Positions 52,791 to 61,686 of a DNA stretch of 64,000 nucleotides are shown piece after piece. Location of the stretch: assembly GCF_001440415.1 (NCBI RefSeq), contig NZ_LLYA01000159.1:275678-339677 (forward strand). The letters run 5' to 3'. The position numbers and the translations under genes are program-made. The stretch is from Bradyrhizobium retamae (GTDB lineage: Bacteria > Pseudomonadota > Alphaproteobacteria > Rhizobiales > Xanthobacteraceae). Position 1 is the first letter of the stretch. Every line of letters starts with the position of its first letter. The notes beneath the pieces were generated by a model. That model saw nothing but the letters and a program-made list of their open reading frames with translations, searched no databases and was not told where the DNA came from.

Positions 52791-53816
52791 TTAGGTTATT
52801 ACCCGCATACGCTCAGGAGAATATTGTTGCAACTCTCGCGCCGACGGACTCACAGTTCCAGTAGTGAAGCGGCTATTGTCAATGGATTTCGACCAGCTGC
52901 GTATCTCAACATCCGTGACTGCATGTGATCTCGGGTCGTATGAACACGCCCCTTCCAACGACAGACGAGCGGTTAAGGTGAGCGGGCCGTCCCCGTCCTC
53001 TTCAATACCCTCCATCGCGAACGCTACCTCAAACGACACAGCAACGAGCGCGCTTTTCGGCGTGGCAAAGCCCTTAATCTTCGGCTTGGAAACGGGCGCG
53101 CCGAGGGCAAACTTGCCTTTCTCTGCGGCAATCTCACGGGCATGAGGTGTCACAGATTGAATGATTGCATCACCAATTTCCGCTTCATCGACCACCGCCG
53201 CGGTGCTTCCGAGTGAGGTTAGAAAATCTCTTACTGTAGGGTGAATATGGACGCGCCGACTCTTGAGTTCCAGCTCATCCTGCAAAGCCCTCGCTAACCC
53301 CTGAGAAGGTTTTCGCCCTTCATAGAACGCGGCATCCTGAGTCACTAAATGAACCTCGCGATCTTCAGCAAGCGCCAGTGCAGCGAGCCAAATACAGCAA
53401 TCGCGGAATTGCTCATTATTGCTACCACAGGGTGGGACCGAGGCGATTATGCGGTCAAGTGCGGATTGGGCCTGTTCATGCGAGAAAGGCACCCGCACAA
53501 TCAAGCCAGCAAGCTGTTTCCAACGCTCCTCCATACCTTCCTTTATCGCAAGCGTCGTAGGTCCCGTGAACAAGAGCTTGTGCCCCGAGAGCTGTCGCAG
53601 CAGAGCAGTTTCTCTGCCAATGAGGCTCACGGCTCTTTCGGCCATCTCCGGAAGCACGCGATTCACTTCGCGCTCGACGACTTCTGGTAGACCGATTGAA
53701 GCTTTTGCGCCGGATAAGGCGTATATCAATGCGTTGCCAATGGAGGATTGCAGCAAGCGCTCTGCTACCCACACGTTAGCGTCCAGAACAACGGCGTAAG
53801 CAGAAAGTTTGGTCAT
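52791..53816 (-). CDS. PIN-domain (DUF4935-like) protein
   Basis: About 341 residues. The N-terminal PIN-like domain has VVLDANVW (Asp12) near the start, then an acidic residue in VVEREVNR, and DCCIWLAALALAEDREVHLVTQDAAFYE near 145, the full set of acidic residues of a Mg-dependent RNase. The C-terminal ~150 residues are an unassigned beta-rich domain. No antitoxin gene is adjacent. ATG at 53816 is chosen because the PIN fold starts directly after it. Confidence 0.8.
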   Translation of the reverse strand: MTKLSAYAVVLDANVWVAERLLQSSIGNALIYALSGAKASIGLPEVVEREVNRVLPEMAERAVSLIGRETALLRQLSGHKLLFTGPTTLAIKEGMEERWKQLAGLIVRVPFSHEQAQSALDRIIASVPPCGSNNEQFRDCCIWLAALALAEDREVHLVTQDAAFYEGRKPSQGLARALQDELELKSRRVHIHPTVRDFLTSLGSTAAVVDEAEIGDAIIQSVTPHAREIAAEKGKFALGAPVSKPKIKGFATPKSALVAVSFEVAFAMEGIEEDGDGPLTLTARLSLEGACSYDPRSHAVTDVEIRSWSKSIDNSRFTTGTVSPSARELQQYSPERMRVIT

Positions 53817-53902
53817 CGACAGTCCCCCCGTCCAAGAAAACTCGCGTGACTCGCGCAAATTGTAAAGCCTGAGCCTGCCAAAGATAATTGTCCCGTCAAC
53901 GA

Positions 53903-54544
53903 TCACAGGGATACTCCGCTGAGTCGTTTCAGGTAGTTCTTGACCGTCTGGGGATAGAACTTGCACCCAGTTACTGTCGTAATTCCCGCGCCGTTTAGCT
54001 GCCTGGCTATCTCGCTGTAAGAACACCGCAATAAATCCGCATCCAGTTTTGCCCTGAGCGAGGCTGCAAAGTCGTCTGCCGCCCTGCGATTCTTCGCGGC
54101 CAAATTCCGTCCATTCAAGCCAAGAATTTTGCCTCGGCGTTTCGCTTCGGCCAATGCCGCCTTCGTTCGCTCGGAAATGAGCCGGCGCTCTTCCTGCGCG
54201 AGGGCGGCGAAGATATGCAGCTGGAAGTCTGTGGCATTGGGCATTTCGGCGCAGACTAGGCCGATGCCTTGCTCCAGAATGTTGGCGATAAAGCTGACTC
54301 GACGGGAGAAGCGATCGAGTCGCGCGATGACGATTTTCGCGTTTTCGCGTTTAGCCAGCTGGATTGCGTGCTGCAATTCCGCGCGTGAATCGTCTCTGCC
54401 GGATTGAATATCGCAGAACTCTGCAAGCAACGTTCCAGTGCCAGCTACGAAATCGGAAATCTTGCGCTGCTGAGCCGCCAGACCGAGCCCCGATTTACCC
54501 TGGCGTTGAGTTGAGACACGAAAGTATGCGATGAATTTCGTCAT
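53903..54544 (-). CDS. Small serine recombinase (resolvase/invertase family)
   Basis: 213 residues, complete. The catalytic domain (~1-140) has IAYFRVSTQ with nucleophile Ser11, IARLDRFSRRVSF and AALAQEERRLISERTKAAL. The C-terminal HTH (~150-213) has YSEIARQLNGAGITTVTG. The last ~65 codons are also present, decayed, at 46842, 50686 and 52505. It is on the same strand as all three. A small Pin/Hin-like enzyme, it could act on sites beside its own gene. Confidence 0.9.
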   Translation of the reverse strand: MTKFIAYFRVSTQRQGKSGLGLAAQQRKISDFVAGTGTLLAEFCDIQSGRDDSRAELQHAIQLAKRENAKIVIARLDRFSRRVSFIANILEQGIGLVCAEMPNATDFQLHIFAALAQEERRLISERTKAALAEAKRRGKILGLNGRNLAAKNRRAADDFAASLRAKLDADLLRCSYSEIARQLNGAGITTVTGCKFYPQTVKNYLKRLSGVSL

Positions 54545-54627
54545 GGCGCCCTGCCAAAAGACATTGTGTCAGGCGTCGTCGAGATCGTACCCTCAGGCAA
54601 CGGTGACAACCGAGGCGTCTGCTCTGT

Positions 54628-55959
54628 CTACTTAGTTCCCCGCGCTTTCTCAATTTCTTCGAGAGCCTTCGCGCGAGCTTCGGCAATAGCAGCAAGAGCT
54701 TCCGTGCTAGCGGCAGTCAGCTTTTCGCCGCGACCTTCAACTGACTCGACGGTTGCTTTCAATTTATCCGCACGGCTCTCTGCATCCTTAACGCGATCCC
54801 ACATAATTGTCAGAAAAAAAACACAGAAGGCCCCAGCAAAGGATATCAGGACAGCATTGACAACAGCTATGGAGCCCCAAAATATCCCATCAAGGCGAGC
54901 AAGCTTGCTCCGTATGTCAGCCATTTGGGAATCAATCATCGCCATGATCGTCCCGCCGGGATTTGACAGATTGCGCTGCATTACCCCTTCGAGGCGTTGC
55001 GCCAGAGCGTACTTTTGACTGTATTTCGTGGCGGGCCTCGTTGTTGTCGCGAACTCGATTGTAGCAAATTGCTCACCCCTGGTTAGAGGTACGGCTTGGC
55101 TGTTCGAATTGAAGAGCAGACAGAAGAGAGTGCCATCATAACCAGGATCGATTTGAGGCCCGTTTGAAAGAATAACGCCGCTCAAGAACATTGAAACCTT
55201 CAAATCGAACTTGCCCGTTATGAAAGTAGGTAAACGGGCTTCCTCCTTTGCGATCACAATCGCGTAAGAATACGGCGGCAGATGAAATGTAGGCGTTGTG
55301 TCAGAGAGAGTCTCGATCGACTTTTGGCACCAAACCTGATCTCCTATCCGCATGTCATAGCTGGCCGGTCGAATCGAATTTGACTCCCCGTGCGTAATCA
55401 ATGCTCCAGCATTCATGAGCGCTTCGATCTGCTCTCGAACTAAGACTCCCCCACGACAATGTAGTATCTGGCCAATAGCTTTGACTGCATCGAGCACGTG
55501 AGTTGCATCTCCGCGCAATACCACGTCGCATTTGGTGATGACTTCCCGTGCTTTGTTGAAATCCTGGTCGGACATGCGTCGGGCGGCATCATTGTCCACC
55601 CGCTCATGCTGAGCTCTCGAGTTCTCAATTGTGTCGAGGCCGATGGTCACGACCTCGATTGGAGATGTCTGAACAAAGGAGTGCAGCCGTTCGATGGCCA
55701 GAGGATCAAAAACAGTGATGCAAGCATCTTTGTTTGCCTTTTCAACTTCGGAAAGGCGCATGCCGTAATAATCGTCTTTGGGCTTTATGCTCCAAGCATA
55801 TGCAGCACTCTGCCACCGATTGACAAAGTGGTACTCAGTCTCATCATCACTGCGTCTTGGTCGTGTGGTGCTCGGTTTAAGAACCGTAAAATGAGATGAG
55901 ATCGCATTCAATAGGGTTGTTTTTCCGGCGCCGCGGCAACCAACGAGAACCATCAACAT
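54628..55959 (-). CDS. Guanylate-kinase-like / dCTP-deaminase-like / transmembrane fusion protein
   Basis: 443 residues in three parts. A guanylate-kinase-like P-loop domain (~1-165) has GCRGAGKTT, PSTTRPRR, EYHF and YYG. A dCTP deaminase/dUTPase fold (~170-310) has ASYDMRIGD, LPPYSY and IDPGYDGTL. A membrane helix (~361-386) and coiled coil follow. Aligned by eye to E. coli Dcd, the catalytic Glu138 position is Leu281 and Arg115 is Leu259, so deaminase activity may be lost. Last gene of the four-gene operon, 9 bp after the methyltransferase. Kinase and Dcd-like domains in one membrane protein are unusual. Confidence 0.85.
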   Translation of the reverse strand: MLMVLVGCRGAGKTTLLNAISSHFTVLKPSTTRPRRSDDETEYHFVNRWQSAAYAWSIKPKDDYYGMRLSEVEKANKDACITVFDPLAIERLHSFVQTSPIEVVTIGLDTIENSRAQHERVDNDAARRMSDQDFNKAREVITKCDVVLRGDATHVLDAVKAIGQILHCRGGVLVREQIEALMNAGALITHGESNSIRPASYDMRIGDQVWCQKSIETLSDTTPTFHLPPYSYAIVIAKEEARLPTFITGKFDLKVSMFLSGVILSNGPQIDPGYDGTLFCLLFNSNSQAVPLTRGEQFATIEFATTTRPATKYSQKYALAQRLEGVMQRNLSNPGGTIMAMIDSQMADIRSKLARLDGIFWGSIAVVNAVLISFAGAFCVFFLTIMWDRVKDAESRADKLKATVESVEGRGEKLTAASTEALAAIAEARAKALEEIEKARGTK

Positions 55960-55968
55960 GAATGCCCC

Positions 55969-57219
55969 CTAGGTCTTTTCAAAAATCAGAATTGTCTCTC
56001 TCTTGATAGACGTCCACGACTGCCGCGCTCGAACCTGTCTTATCGATCGGTGCTTCTCAAATTCGATTTTCCAACCGTGGGCCGTCATCACGGATTTTAG
56101 ATCGGTCTCGCCTCGATCACGGCCGTGATCCTTGTGCGGCATGACGAAGGCGGCAACAGCAGGTGCCTCCATGATGGATATCTGACGCTCAACACTACGA
56201 CTGAGTTCGCCTGACCATTCCGCAATGTGCTGCTTGTTGAATCTCTTGCGTCGGGCACCTGATTCGATCGAGCATAGCCGCTTTACTTCATCGTCATTCG
56301 CACCGAGAAGATAAAACGATAGGCGTTGTGCTAGAGTATAATCGATCGCGCCGGCGTACGGTGGCGATGTAACGAGGAGCCGTGGGTGCTCCGGCAACGT
56401 TATCTCGTCGGCGGACAGCCAATCCAGTTCGCGCACGTAGCAAAGCGGCTTCATCGCGGAGACGTTACCGAGCGGCTCGTATCGCTCAATTCGTTTGGCA
56501 GTTCTTTGAAGCCAATCGTTCGCGGCTCTTTGGACATCCTTCTCAACTAGTTCGTGAGGCAGGACGTTGTCAGCGATATGGCCCCAGCTCTTGGTTTGAG
56601 AGGAGAGTTGCCGAGCTATGGACGAGACCATTGTTAAACCGATAGCTCCGACAAATTGTGATGGATGGCGTACGAATTGATTTCGAAGCCGGATCAGAAG
56701 ACGGAGAGTTTGTTTGCCGTACCATGGCAAGAGTTCGGTTCGAGCGGGGCGTGCCTCGCCGAAGCGCCTGGCAGCGTCACCGTTGTAGTCGATGACGGTC
56801 TCAATAAACTTATCGAGTTTGCGGAGCCGATCGCGCGATCCAAATGACAGGGTCTTCTGTGAGCCGATTCCGGCGCAAACTGCTCCCGCTTCTTGAATGG
56901 CGTAATCGAAAAGTCGAGGCTCTAATAATCGAACTGCGACTAAGCCGACACCGGTAAAAGTAGCCAAGCAAGCGATGGGATTGACATCTATGCTAATGGA
57001 GCGACGTCCACGAAACAGAGCAGCGAGAGCGGTTGTTCCTACGCCGCCAAAAGGGTCGAGCACGACATCGTCAGGAGTAGAAAAGGCTTCTATGATTGCG
57101 CCGGGCAGAGCAGGCACAAACGTGCCAGGGTACCAGTGCAGTCCGGATGCCTGACTCTCCGAGTCAGTTACAAAGTCCCAATCCACCGAATTGAGCTGGC
57201 GTTTGAGATATGTTTTCAC
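55969..57219 (-). CDS. DNA methyltransferase (N6-adenine or N4-cytosine, TSPPY type)
   Basis: 416 residues. Motif X-like FVPALPG and motif I DPFGGVGTT (55-63) bind SAM. A ~220-residue middle region may recognise target, and motif IV is TSPPY (284-288). This order (X-I-TRD-IV) resembles the alpha class. Its TSPPY fits amino methylation. No restriction endonuclease is adjacent; the nearest D...ExK gene is in another cargo block. It overlaps the HD gene stop (ATGA). Confidence 0.85.
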   Translation of the reverse strand: MKTYLKRQLNSVDWDFVTDSESQASGLHWYPGTFVPALPGAIIEAFSTPDDVVLDPFGGVGTTALAALFRGRRSISIDVNPIACLATFTGVGLVAVRLLEPRLFDYAIQEAGAVCAGIGSQKTLSFGSRDRLRKLDKFIETVIDYNGDAARRFGEARPARTELLPWYGKQTLRLLIRLRNQFVRHPSQFVGAIGLTMVSSIARQLSSQTKSWGHIADNVLPHELVEKDVQRAANDWLQRTAKRIERYEPLGNVSAMKPLCYVRELDWLSADEITLPEHPRLLVTSPPYAGAIDYTLAQRLSFYLLGANDDEVKRLCSIESGARRKRFNKQHIAEWSGELSRSVERQISIMEAPAVAAFVMPHKDHGRDRGETDLKSVMTAHGWKIEFEKHRSIRQVRARQSWTSIKRETILIFEKT

Positions 57220-58505
57220 GAAAAAAGGGCCAATTGAGCGGTCGCTGTGACGGATTCTTGAAGCGGGTCGTCCAATTCGGAAATGGTGTCAACGCCGTCA
57301 GCTGTAAGCTTTGCGCGAACACTCTCTACTGCGCGCCGCTGGGCACTTGCTGACAGATCCGACCGCGACGCAAAGAGCCCAATTAGGACTTCGCGTGAAT
57401 CACGCCCAAAGTGCATTGTCGATCGGCTGTCACGGTTGAACAGCGCAACTTCTCGACAAACCTTCCTGTTGTCCAAAATTACGTGAAAAATACTCGGAGT
57501 TCTTAGGTCGGCACCAATAAGTTGCTCCATTTCGCGCTTGTATTCAGCTTTCGCAAGATCTTTATACTTCTCGACGATGGGCGTGCGCCAAAGCGCAAGG
57601 GGCTCATACAGGTCGCCGCGCATAATCCGTCCAGCGAGCTCCGAAATCCTTTGGTGTTCTCCAACTGAATGGCGCGTGAGATGGGTCAGCAACGCGTCAT
57701 CTGTGAGAACCCAACTATCAGGACCAAGCAGGCCTGCAGATACAGCTAACTCAATCATGACCGTCAACATCGCCTTAGCAGAAAATTCTGCCCAGTCATG
57801 CAGGAGGAGTTGGTAAAGACGTGTTCTGATGGCTTGCCAACGATGAACGAGCTCTATGCCCTTATTACTGATGGAAAGCACAGAATCGGAAATGCCAAGA
57901 TCGCGAGCGAGACCCAAGCAGATTTGCGCGTCTTCATGAGAAGCAACACCAACGTGCATCGCCAGCCGAACGACGTTGTCAATGTTATCCAGGTCCATCG
58001 TGCCAGCGATTAGCGGACCAAATCGTCCTTGACCTCGGATAGCCTCAGTAATTCGTGGCCAAAGAGGAGCCAAGAGCCTCGGAGTTGAAAACTGTGCTCC
58101 GGCAAAAGAGGCATTCTGCCTAATTTTTTGCAAGAACAAGCGCCGCGAACCATCGCTTACGTCTTCATGTTTGAATTCGCCGACCTCGTTATCGGTTAAA
58201 ATGTATTCCATTGAATGGCCAAACGGGCCAGTTTGAAAATCGTGCAACAGGGCGGCTGCTTGAACAACTTCTGCGTCAGTTCCAGTAATTCGATTTTGTT
58301 GGGTCCACTCCTGAGCCAAGCGAAATACACCAATAATGTGTTCGAACCTAGAAATTTCAGAAGCACCGCTCACAAGCAGAGAATTGATATTGCACATTCG
58401 GATATTACGAAGGCGCTGGACCTCCGGCGATCGGATGACGGCCCAATCCTGAGCGGAGCAATCCACTCGCCCATAAAGCGGATCGAAAAATCTAAGTGCC
58501 TTCAT
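57216..58505 (-). CDS. SAMHD1-like HD-domain phosphohydrolase
   Basis: About 429 residues. It opens with FDPLYGRVDCS, as SAMHD1/dGTPase-like proteins do, with VQRLRNIRM. The metal centre is in RFEHIIGVFRLA (His), ALLHDFQTGPFGH (HD) and MDLDNIDN (Asp), so the HD...D set is complete. Likely substrates are dNTPs or other nucleotides. ATG at 58505 or TTG at 58511 (GAGG better spaced for the latter). It overlaps the upstream flavoprotein gene. Confidence 0.85.
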   Translation of the reverse strand: MKALRFFDPLYGRVDCSAQDWAVIRSPEVQRLRNIRMCNINSLLVSGASEISRFEHIIGVFRLAQEWTQQNRITGTDAEVVQAAALLHDFQTGPFGHSMEYILTDNEVGEFKHEDVSDGSRRLFLQKIRQNASFAGAQFSTPRLLAPLWPRITEAIRGQGRFGPLIAGTMDLDNIDNVVRLAMHVGVASHEDAQICLGLARDLGISDSVLSISNKGIELVHRWQAIRTRLYQLLLHDWAEFSAKAMLTVMIELAVSAGLLGPDSWVLTDDALLTHLTRHSVGEHQRISELAGRIMRGDLYEPLALWRTPIVEKYKDLAKAEYKREMEQLIGADLRTPSIFHVILDNRKVCREVALFNRDSRSTMHFGRDSREVLIGLFASRSDLSASAQRRAVESVRAKLTADGVDTISELDDPLQESVTATAQLALFS

Positions 58506-59709
58506 AGGCAACGATTACCTCGTTCGCGGCGATCCAGCCCGAAGCAGCCGCCTGAAGCAATCCACGAGCATGGCCACCGATGTCGCCGACAGCGTATACG
58601 CCAGAGAGGCTTGTCCTATGCGTCTTCGGAAGCGCATATGTATTCCAATGCCAATCCAAAAGCGGAAAATGCACTATATGCGGTGAACTCCAATCGACCA
58701 AAGCGACCTCTCCAAGATAAGCGCCAAGGTCCAGCAAGTCCCGAAAAACTCCCTCTCCGAACGCACTACGAATGACCGACTCCGTTTCTCCAAATATAGC
58801 ATCCGAGACCACAGCTTGACGCTCCAAAGTCTCCTTAGGTATCGATCTTAGGCTCTTGACTATTTCATCCCGGATTTCTGCTGTCCGATCGAGTCTACAC
58901 AAAAGCCCGAAGTTGGATCTAGCGAATTCGCTGTCTGCGACCACGCCTCCTGCAATCGAGAAGTCGCCAAACGGATAACGATATACCCTACCGGGGCTGT
59001 TTAAGCAGAATGTCCGGCATCTTCCCCTTATTATTTTCGCGTCCGGACCATAGGATCGGAGTGCGGCCGAACCGGCAGCATCTAGAAATTCGATACGCAC
59101 TCCAACGTCGAGGCCGCGGCCGGGTTGAGGATCTGCTCCTGCCTGCTCAAGTAGGCGGGAGCCCAGGCGGCCGCCGGCACATACGACCGTCTTGGCAGAA
59201 CATAGCTTGCCTTCCGGGCCATCAACCTCCCATCCGTCCATTGTGGGACGGATCCTCACCACTGCTCCGGATATAAATGAGCATTTTGCAGCGACCTTTG
59301 CCTCAAGAGTTTCAATCAATCTATCCATCTGCACAGTCGTAAGAACAACTGAGTGATAGAGCCTGAGACTACTCCCCAGGGTGGGCGACGGCGGCAAGTT
59401 CTCTATCTTCGGAGCCTCAAGACCCAAAACAGCGCTCAAGTGCCTCAGAAGGTCCTTTAGCGAGTCCTCCGATCCGAGCAGCGGGACCAAACCCCTTCCG
59501 GCCGGGAGATAGGAAAATTTCGCGCCCGAAAACTTTGCAAAGCCACCAAGGTCGCCGTTCGCCTGAGGCAGCGGTTGATCAATGATGGCAACCCTAAGCT
59601 GCGACGTGCTTAACCGCAGCGCGCAGACCAACCCAGCCAGGCCGCCGCCAATTATCACGCAATCAAAGAAGCTAGCAGACGAACCTGCAGCTACATCGCT
59701 AAAATTCAT
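58492..59709 (-). CDS. FAD-dependent oxidoreductase (COG2509-like)
   Basis: 405 residues. The N-terminal FAD fold is DCVIIGGGLAGLVCALRLS. The C-terminal GVYAVGDIGGHARGLLQAAA is the second dinucleotide motif. GLDVGVRIEF then RTFCLNSPG resemble COG2509 flavoproteins. First gene of the operon; its start at 59709 (ATG, GGA upstream) is preferred over TTG 59721. The substrate is unknown; no reductase partner is adjacent. Confidence 0.78.
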   Translation of the reverse strand: MNFSDVAAGSSASFFDCVIIGGGLAGLVCALRLSTSQLRVAIIDQPLPQANGDLGGFAKFSGAKFSYLPAGRGLVPLLGSEDSLKDLLRHLSAVLGLEAPKIENLPPSPTLGSSLRLYHSVVLTTVQMDRLIETLEAKVAAKCSFISGAVVRIRPTMDGWEVDGPEGKLCSAKTVVCAGGRLGSRLLEQAGADPQPGRGLDVGVRIEFLDAAGSAALRSYGPDAKIIRGRCRTFCLNSPGRVYRYPFGDFSIAGGVVADSEFARSNFGLLCRLDRTAEIRDEIVKSLRSIPKETLERQAVVSDAIFGETESVIRSAFGEGVFRDLLDLGAYLGEVALVDWSSPHIVHFPLLDWHWNTYALPKTHRTSLSGVYAVGDIGGHARGLLQAAASGWIAANEVIVAYEGT

Positions 59710-60124
59710 CAGCTTCCGCAAAAAATGACGAGAACTACCGGTTGACGAGCGCCACTCTATCAGGGCCGCATCAATTCAACAACCAAGGATAGAAGACGGC
59801 ATCAATCGGGATCTTAATCGCAGTAGCGTTGCACGGGGTGGAAGCAAAGCGTTGCCGAGGAGGAGAGCGCAGACGAAGTTGTGAACAGAAGCATCGGAAC
59901 GTTGATCAAAGAAAGTTTGTAAAGCGCAAACCAGCGTTTATGTTTGACGGGATCGCATAGTCGTCCCAAGACGACGCATCTGGCCCCGTCCGCTGTGCAT
60001 CTGATTGCTGACCTTGTCGCGGCCTGCCCTGAGGTCAGCGATGGGCCATCAACGGACATTGTGGATTGCATCGGAAGGTACCCGGTGAGACGAAGAGCAC
60101 GCAGATGCGCCAGCCATGCCAAGG
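59710..60124. other. Region upstream of the four-gene operon
   Basis: About 415 bp between the operon start and the ABC binding-protein gene. A weak minus-strand pair TTGTTG-N17-TAGAGT near 59750-59780 might be the operon promoter. Short open frames on both strands here have no protein-like features. Confidence 0.35.
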
Positions 60125-61141
60125 CTACGCATAGGCCGCATAGAGGGCATCCAACTCACCGTTTTCATCAAACTTGCGAACAAACTGGTCATCAATGAGA
60201 TCAGCGGGAGAAACCTTCAGCACGCGAGGATCATGGATCGATATTACCGCCTGCATCTTTGCCAGCGGTGCCAGTGACGGATAGGGCTTGCGTCGGAGTT
60301 CGGCTAAACTGCTTGCAGCGGTTTCGGCGTCGGTGATGCTGAGGGCTTTGTTGAATGCCTGCATGACCTTTGCTTTGTTCCGTCCGCCAAGGCACATCGC
60401 TAGCGCTTCGAGCAGGGCATGTACGACGTTCTCAACAACGTCGGGATTGTTCGATAGAAAGCCATTGGAAACAACGAGCCCTCCTCCGAAGCTGCTTATG
60501 TCCGGCGGGTAGTCCTTCAAGAGGACAGCGAACCCTTTGGCCTGGAGTTCGCGACTTTGTCCCGCTGACACGAGCGCAGCGTCGATTTCGCCCTGTTCCA
60601 ACGCTCGGAAAATTTGCATGGGATTGCCCACAGGCAGAATATTGATTTGGTCTCGCCGTGGATCGAGCCCCAATCGTTCGAGCGCGAGGATCGTCGATAT
60701 CCAAAGTCCGGCGCCAATCACACGCGCTCCCATTCGCTTGCCGCGTAAATCTGTCGGTGTGTTGATCCCGGGTCGAGCGACAAGGTGCCCAGAGAGCTTG
60801 ATGTCGCTGAACGAAGCGACAAGGCGCAAATCTGCCCCTTCGGTCGCCTGCAACAAGGCCGCTGGTTCGCCGATCATCCCTAAGGGCATGTCGGCTGTCA
60901 GGCGGGGGACCGTAGCGCCTTTGACACCGACGGATCGAACATCATCGACGCCGTATTTTTGGAAAAGAGCCTCTTGCTCGGCTAATGCAAGCAGGACAAG
61001 AAAGGATCCGGTCCCGTCCGCATATGCAATGGTTGCGCCTTTGTCGGCCATGGCGATCTTCCTTCTCGGCTGTGCCTTCGCGGCGCGCGTCCACGGCAAC
61101 ATGGAAGCGCCGAGAAGCGCTATGAGTTCGCGTCGCCTCAT
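60125..61141 (-). CDS. NitT/TauT-type ABC transporter substrate-binding protein
   Basis: 338 residues. A signal peptide (RRRELIALLGASMLPWTRAAKAQ) precedes a SsuA/NMT1-like periplasmic fold (TPTDLRGKRMGARVIGAGLW, ALEQGEIDAALVSAGQSRELQ). Such proteins bind taurine, nitrate, sulfonates or similar. No permease or ATPase genes are adjacent, so it is an orphan in this window. The gene is core-like in base use compared with the 45-59 kb stretch. Confidence 0.82.
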   Translation of the reverse strand: MRRRELIALLGASMLPWTRAAKAQPRRKIAMADKGATIAYADGTGSFLVLLALAEQEALFQKYGVDDVRSVGVKGATVPRLTADMPLGMIGEPAALLQATEGADLRLVASFSDIKLSGHLVARPGINTPTDLRGKRMGARVIGAGLWISTILALERLGLDPRRDQINILPVGNPMQIFRALEQGEIDAALVSAGQSRELQAKGFAVLLKDYPPDISSFGGGLVVSNGFLSNNPDVVENVVHALLEALAMCLGGRNKAKVMQAFNKALSITDAETAASSLAELRRKPYPSLAPLAKMQAVISIHDPRVLKVSPADLIDDQFVRKFDENGELDALYAAYA

Positions 61142-61686
61142 GTAGAGCCCTCCACGACCCCGACTTCCTTCAGTTGAGCTTAGCAGATCAGGAGCCCCCG
61201 AGGGGGAATTCGACCAATGTCTCAGATGGGTCAGAAGGCGCCGCTCGGAAGATCGTTCGGCTTCTTCTGGTTTGTCCCGATAAGCCGACAATCAAAGAGC
61301 CAGATCGGACTTCGCTTTCGGGCCATCTCCGGACGTTCCTCGGAGCCGCAGTCGTCGGCCTACGGACAGGGCGCCAATGGGTCGTGGTGGCGCACTTACC
61401 GCCGACCGATCAGCGAGCTCGGTCAATCACACTGACTTGCTTTATCCGTTCACCGGAGTGAAGCGCCACCTATTCTCAGGTGTATCAGGTCGCGTAGAAT
61501 GGGGTTGCCTTGAAGCGGGATGTGCCGAAATCACCGTTCGGGGCAAACGAGCAGCACTGGTGCCATCGGCAGGCACGCTCTCTGAAGAGACCGACCCTTT
61601 TTTCGGTTTCGCACCACCATTCACATTGCACGAAATGCGCGCGCTGCTTCTGCGGCGGCTCGTTGCGTAGTCTCAGGAGAAAAGCA
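61142..61686. other. Intergenic region with degenerate repeats
   Basis: 545 bp. It holds ATGTCTCAGATGGGTCAGAAGG-like sequence near 61215, related to ATGTCTCAAACGGGCCA copies near 62329 and 63178. Open frames here look like repeat, not protein. No gene supported. Confidence 0.45.

Noticed and set aside
55969..57219. A classic restriction-modification pair with the methyltransferase
   Set aside because: No endonuclease or specificity gene adjoins it; its tight neighbours are the HD and kinase/Dcd-like genes.
59814..60198. Open frames on both strands upstream of the four-gene operon
   Set aside because: No ribosome site, no domain, and mutual overlap; likely non-coding.
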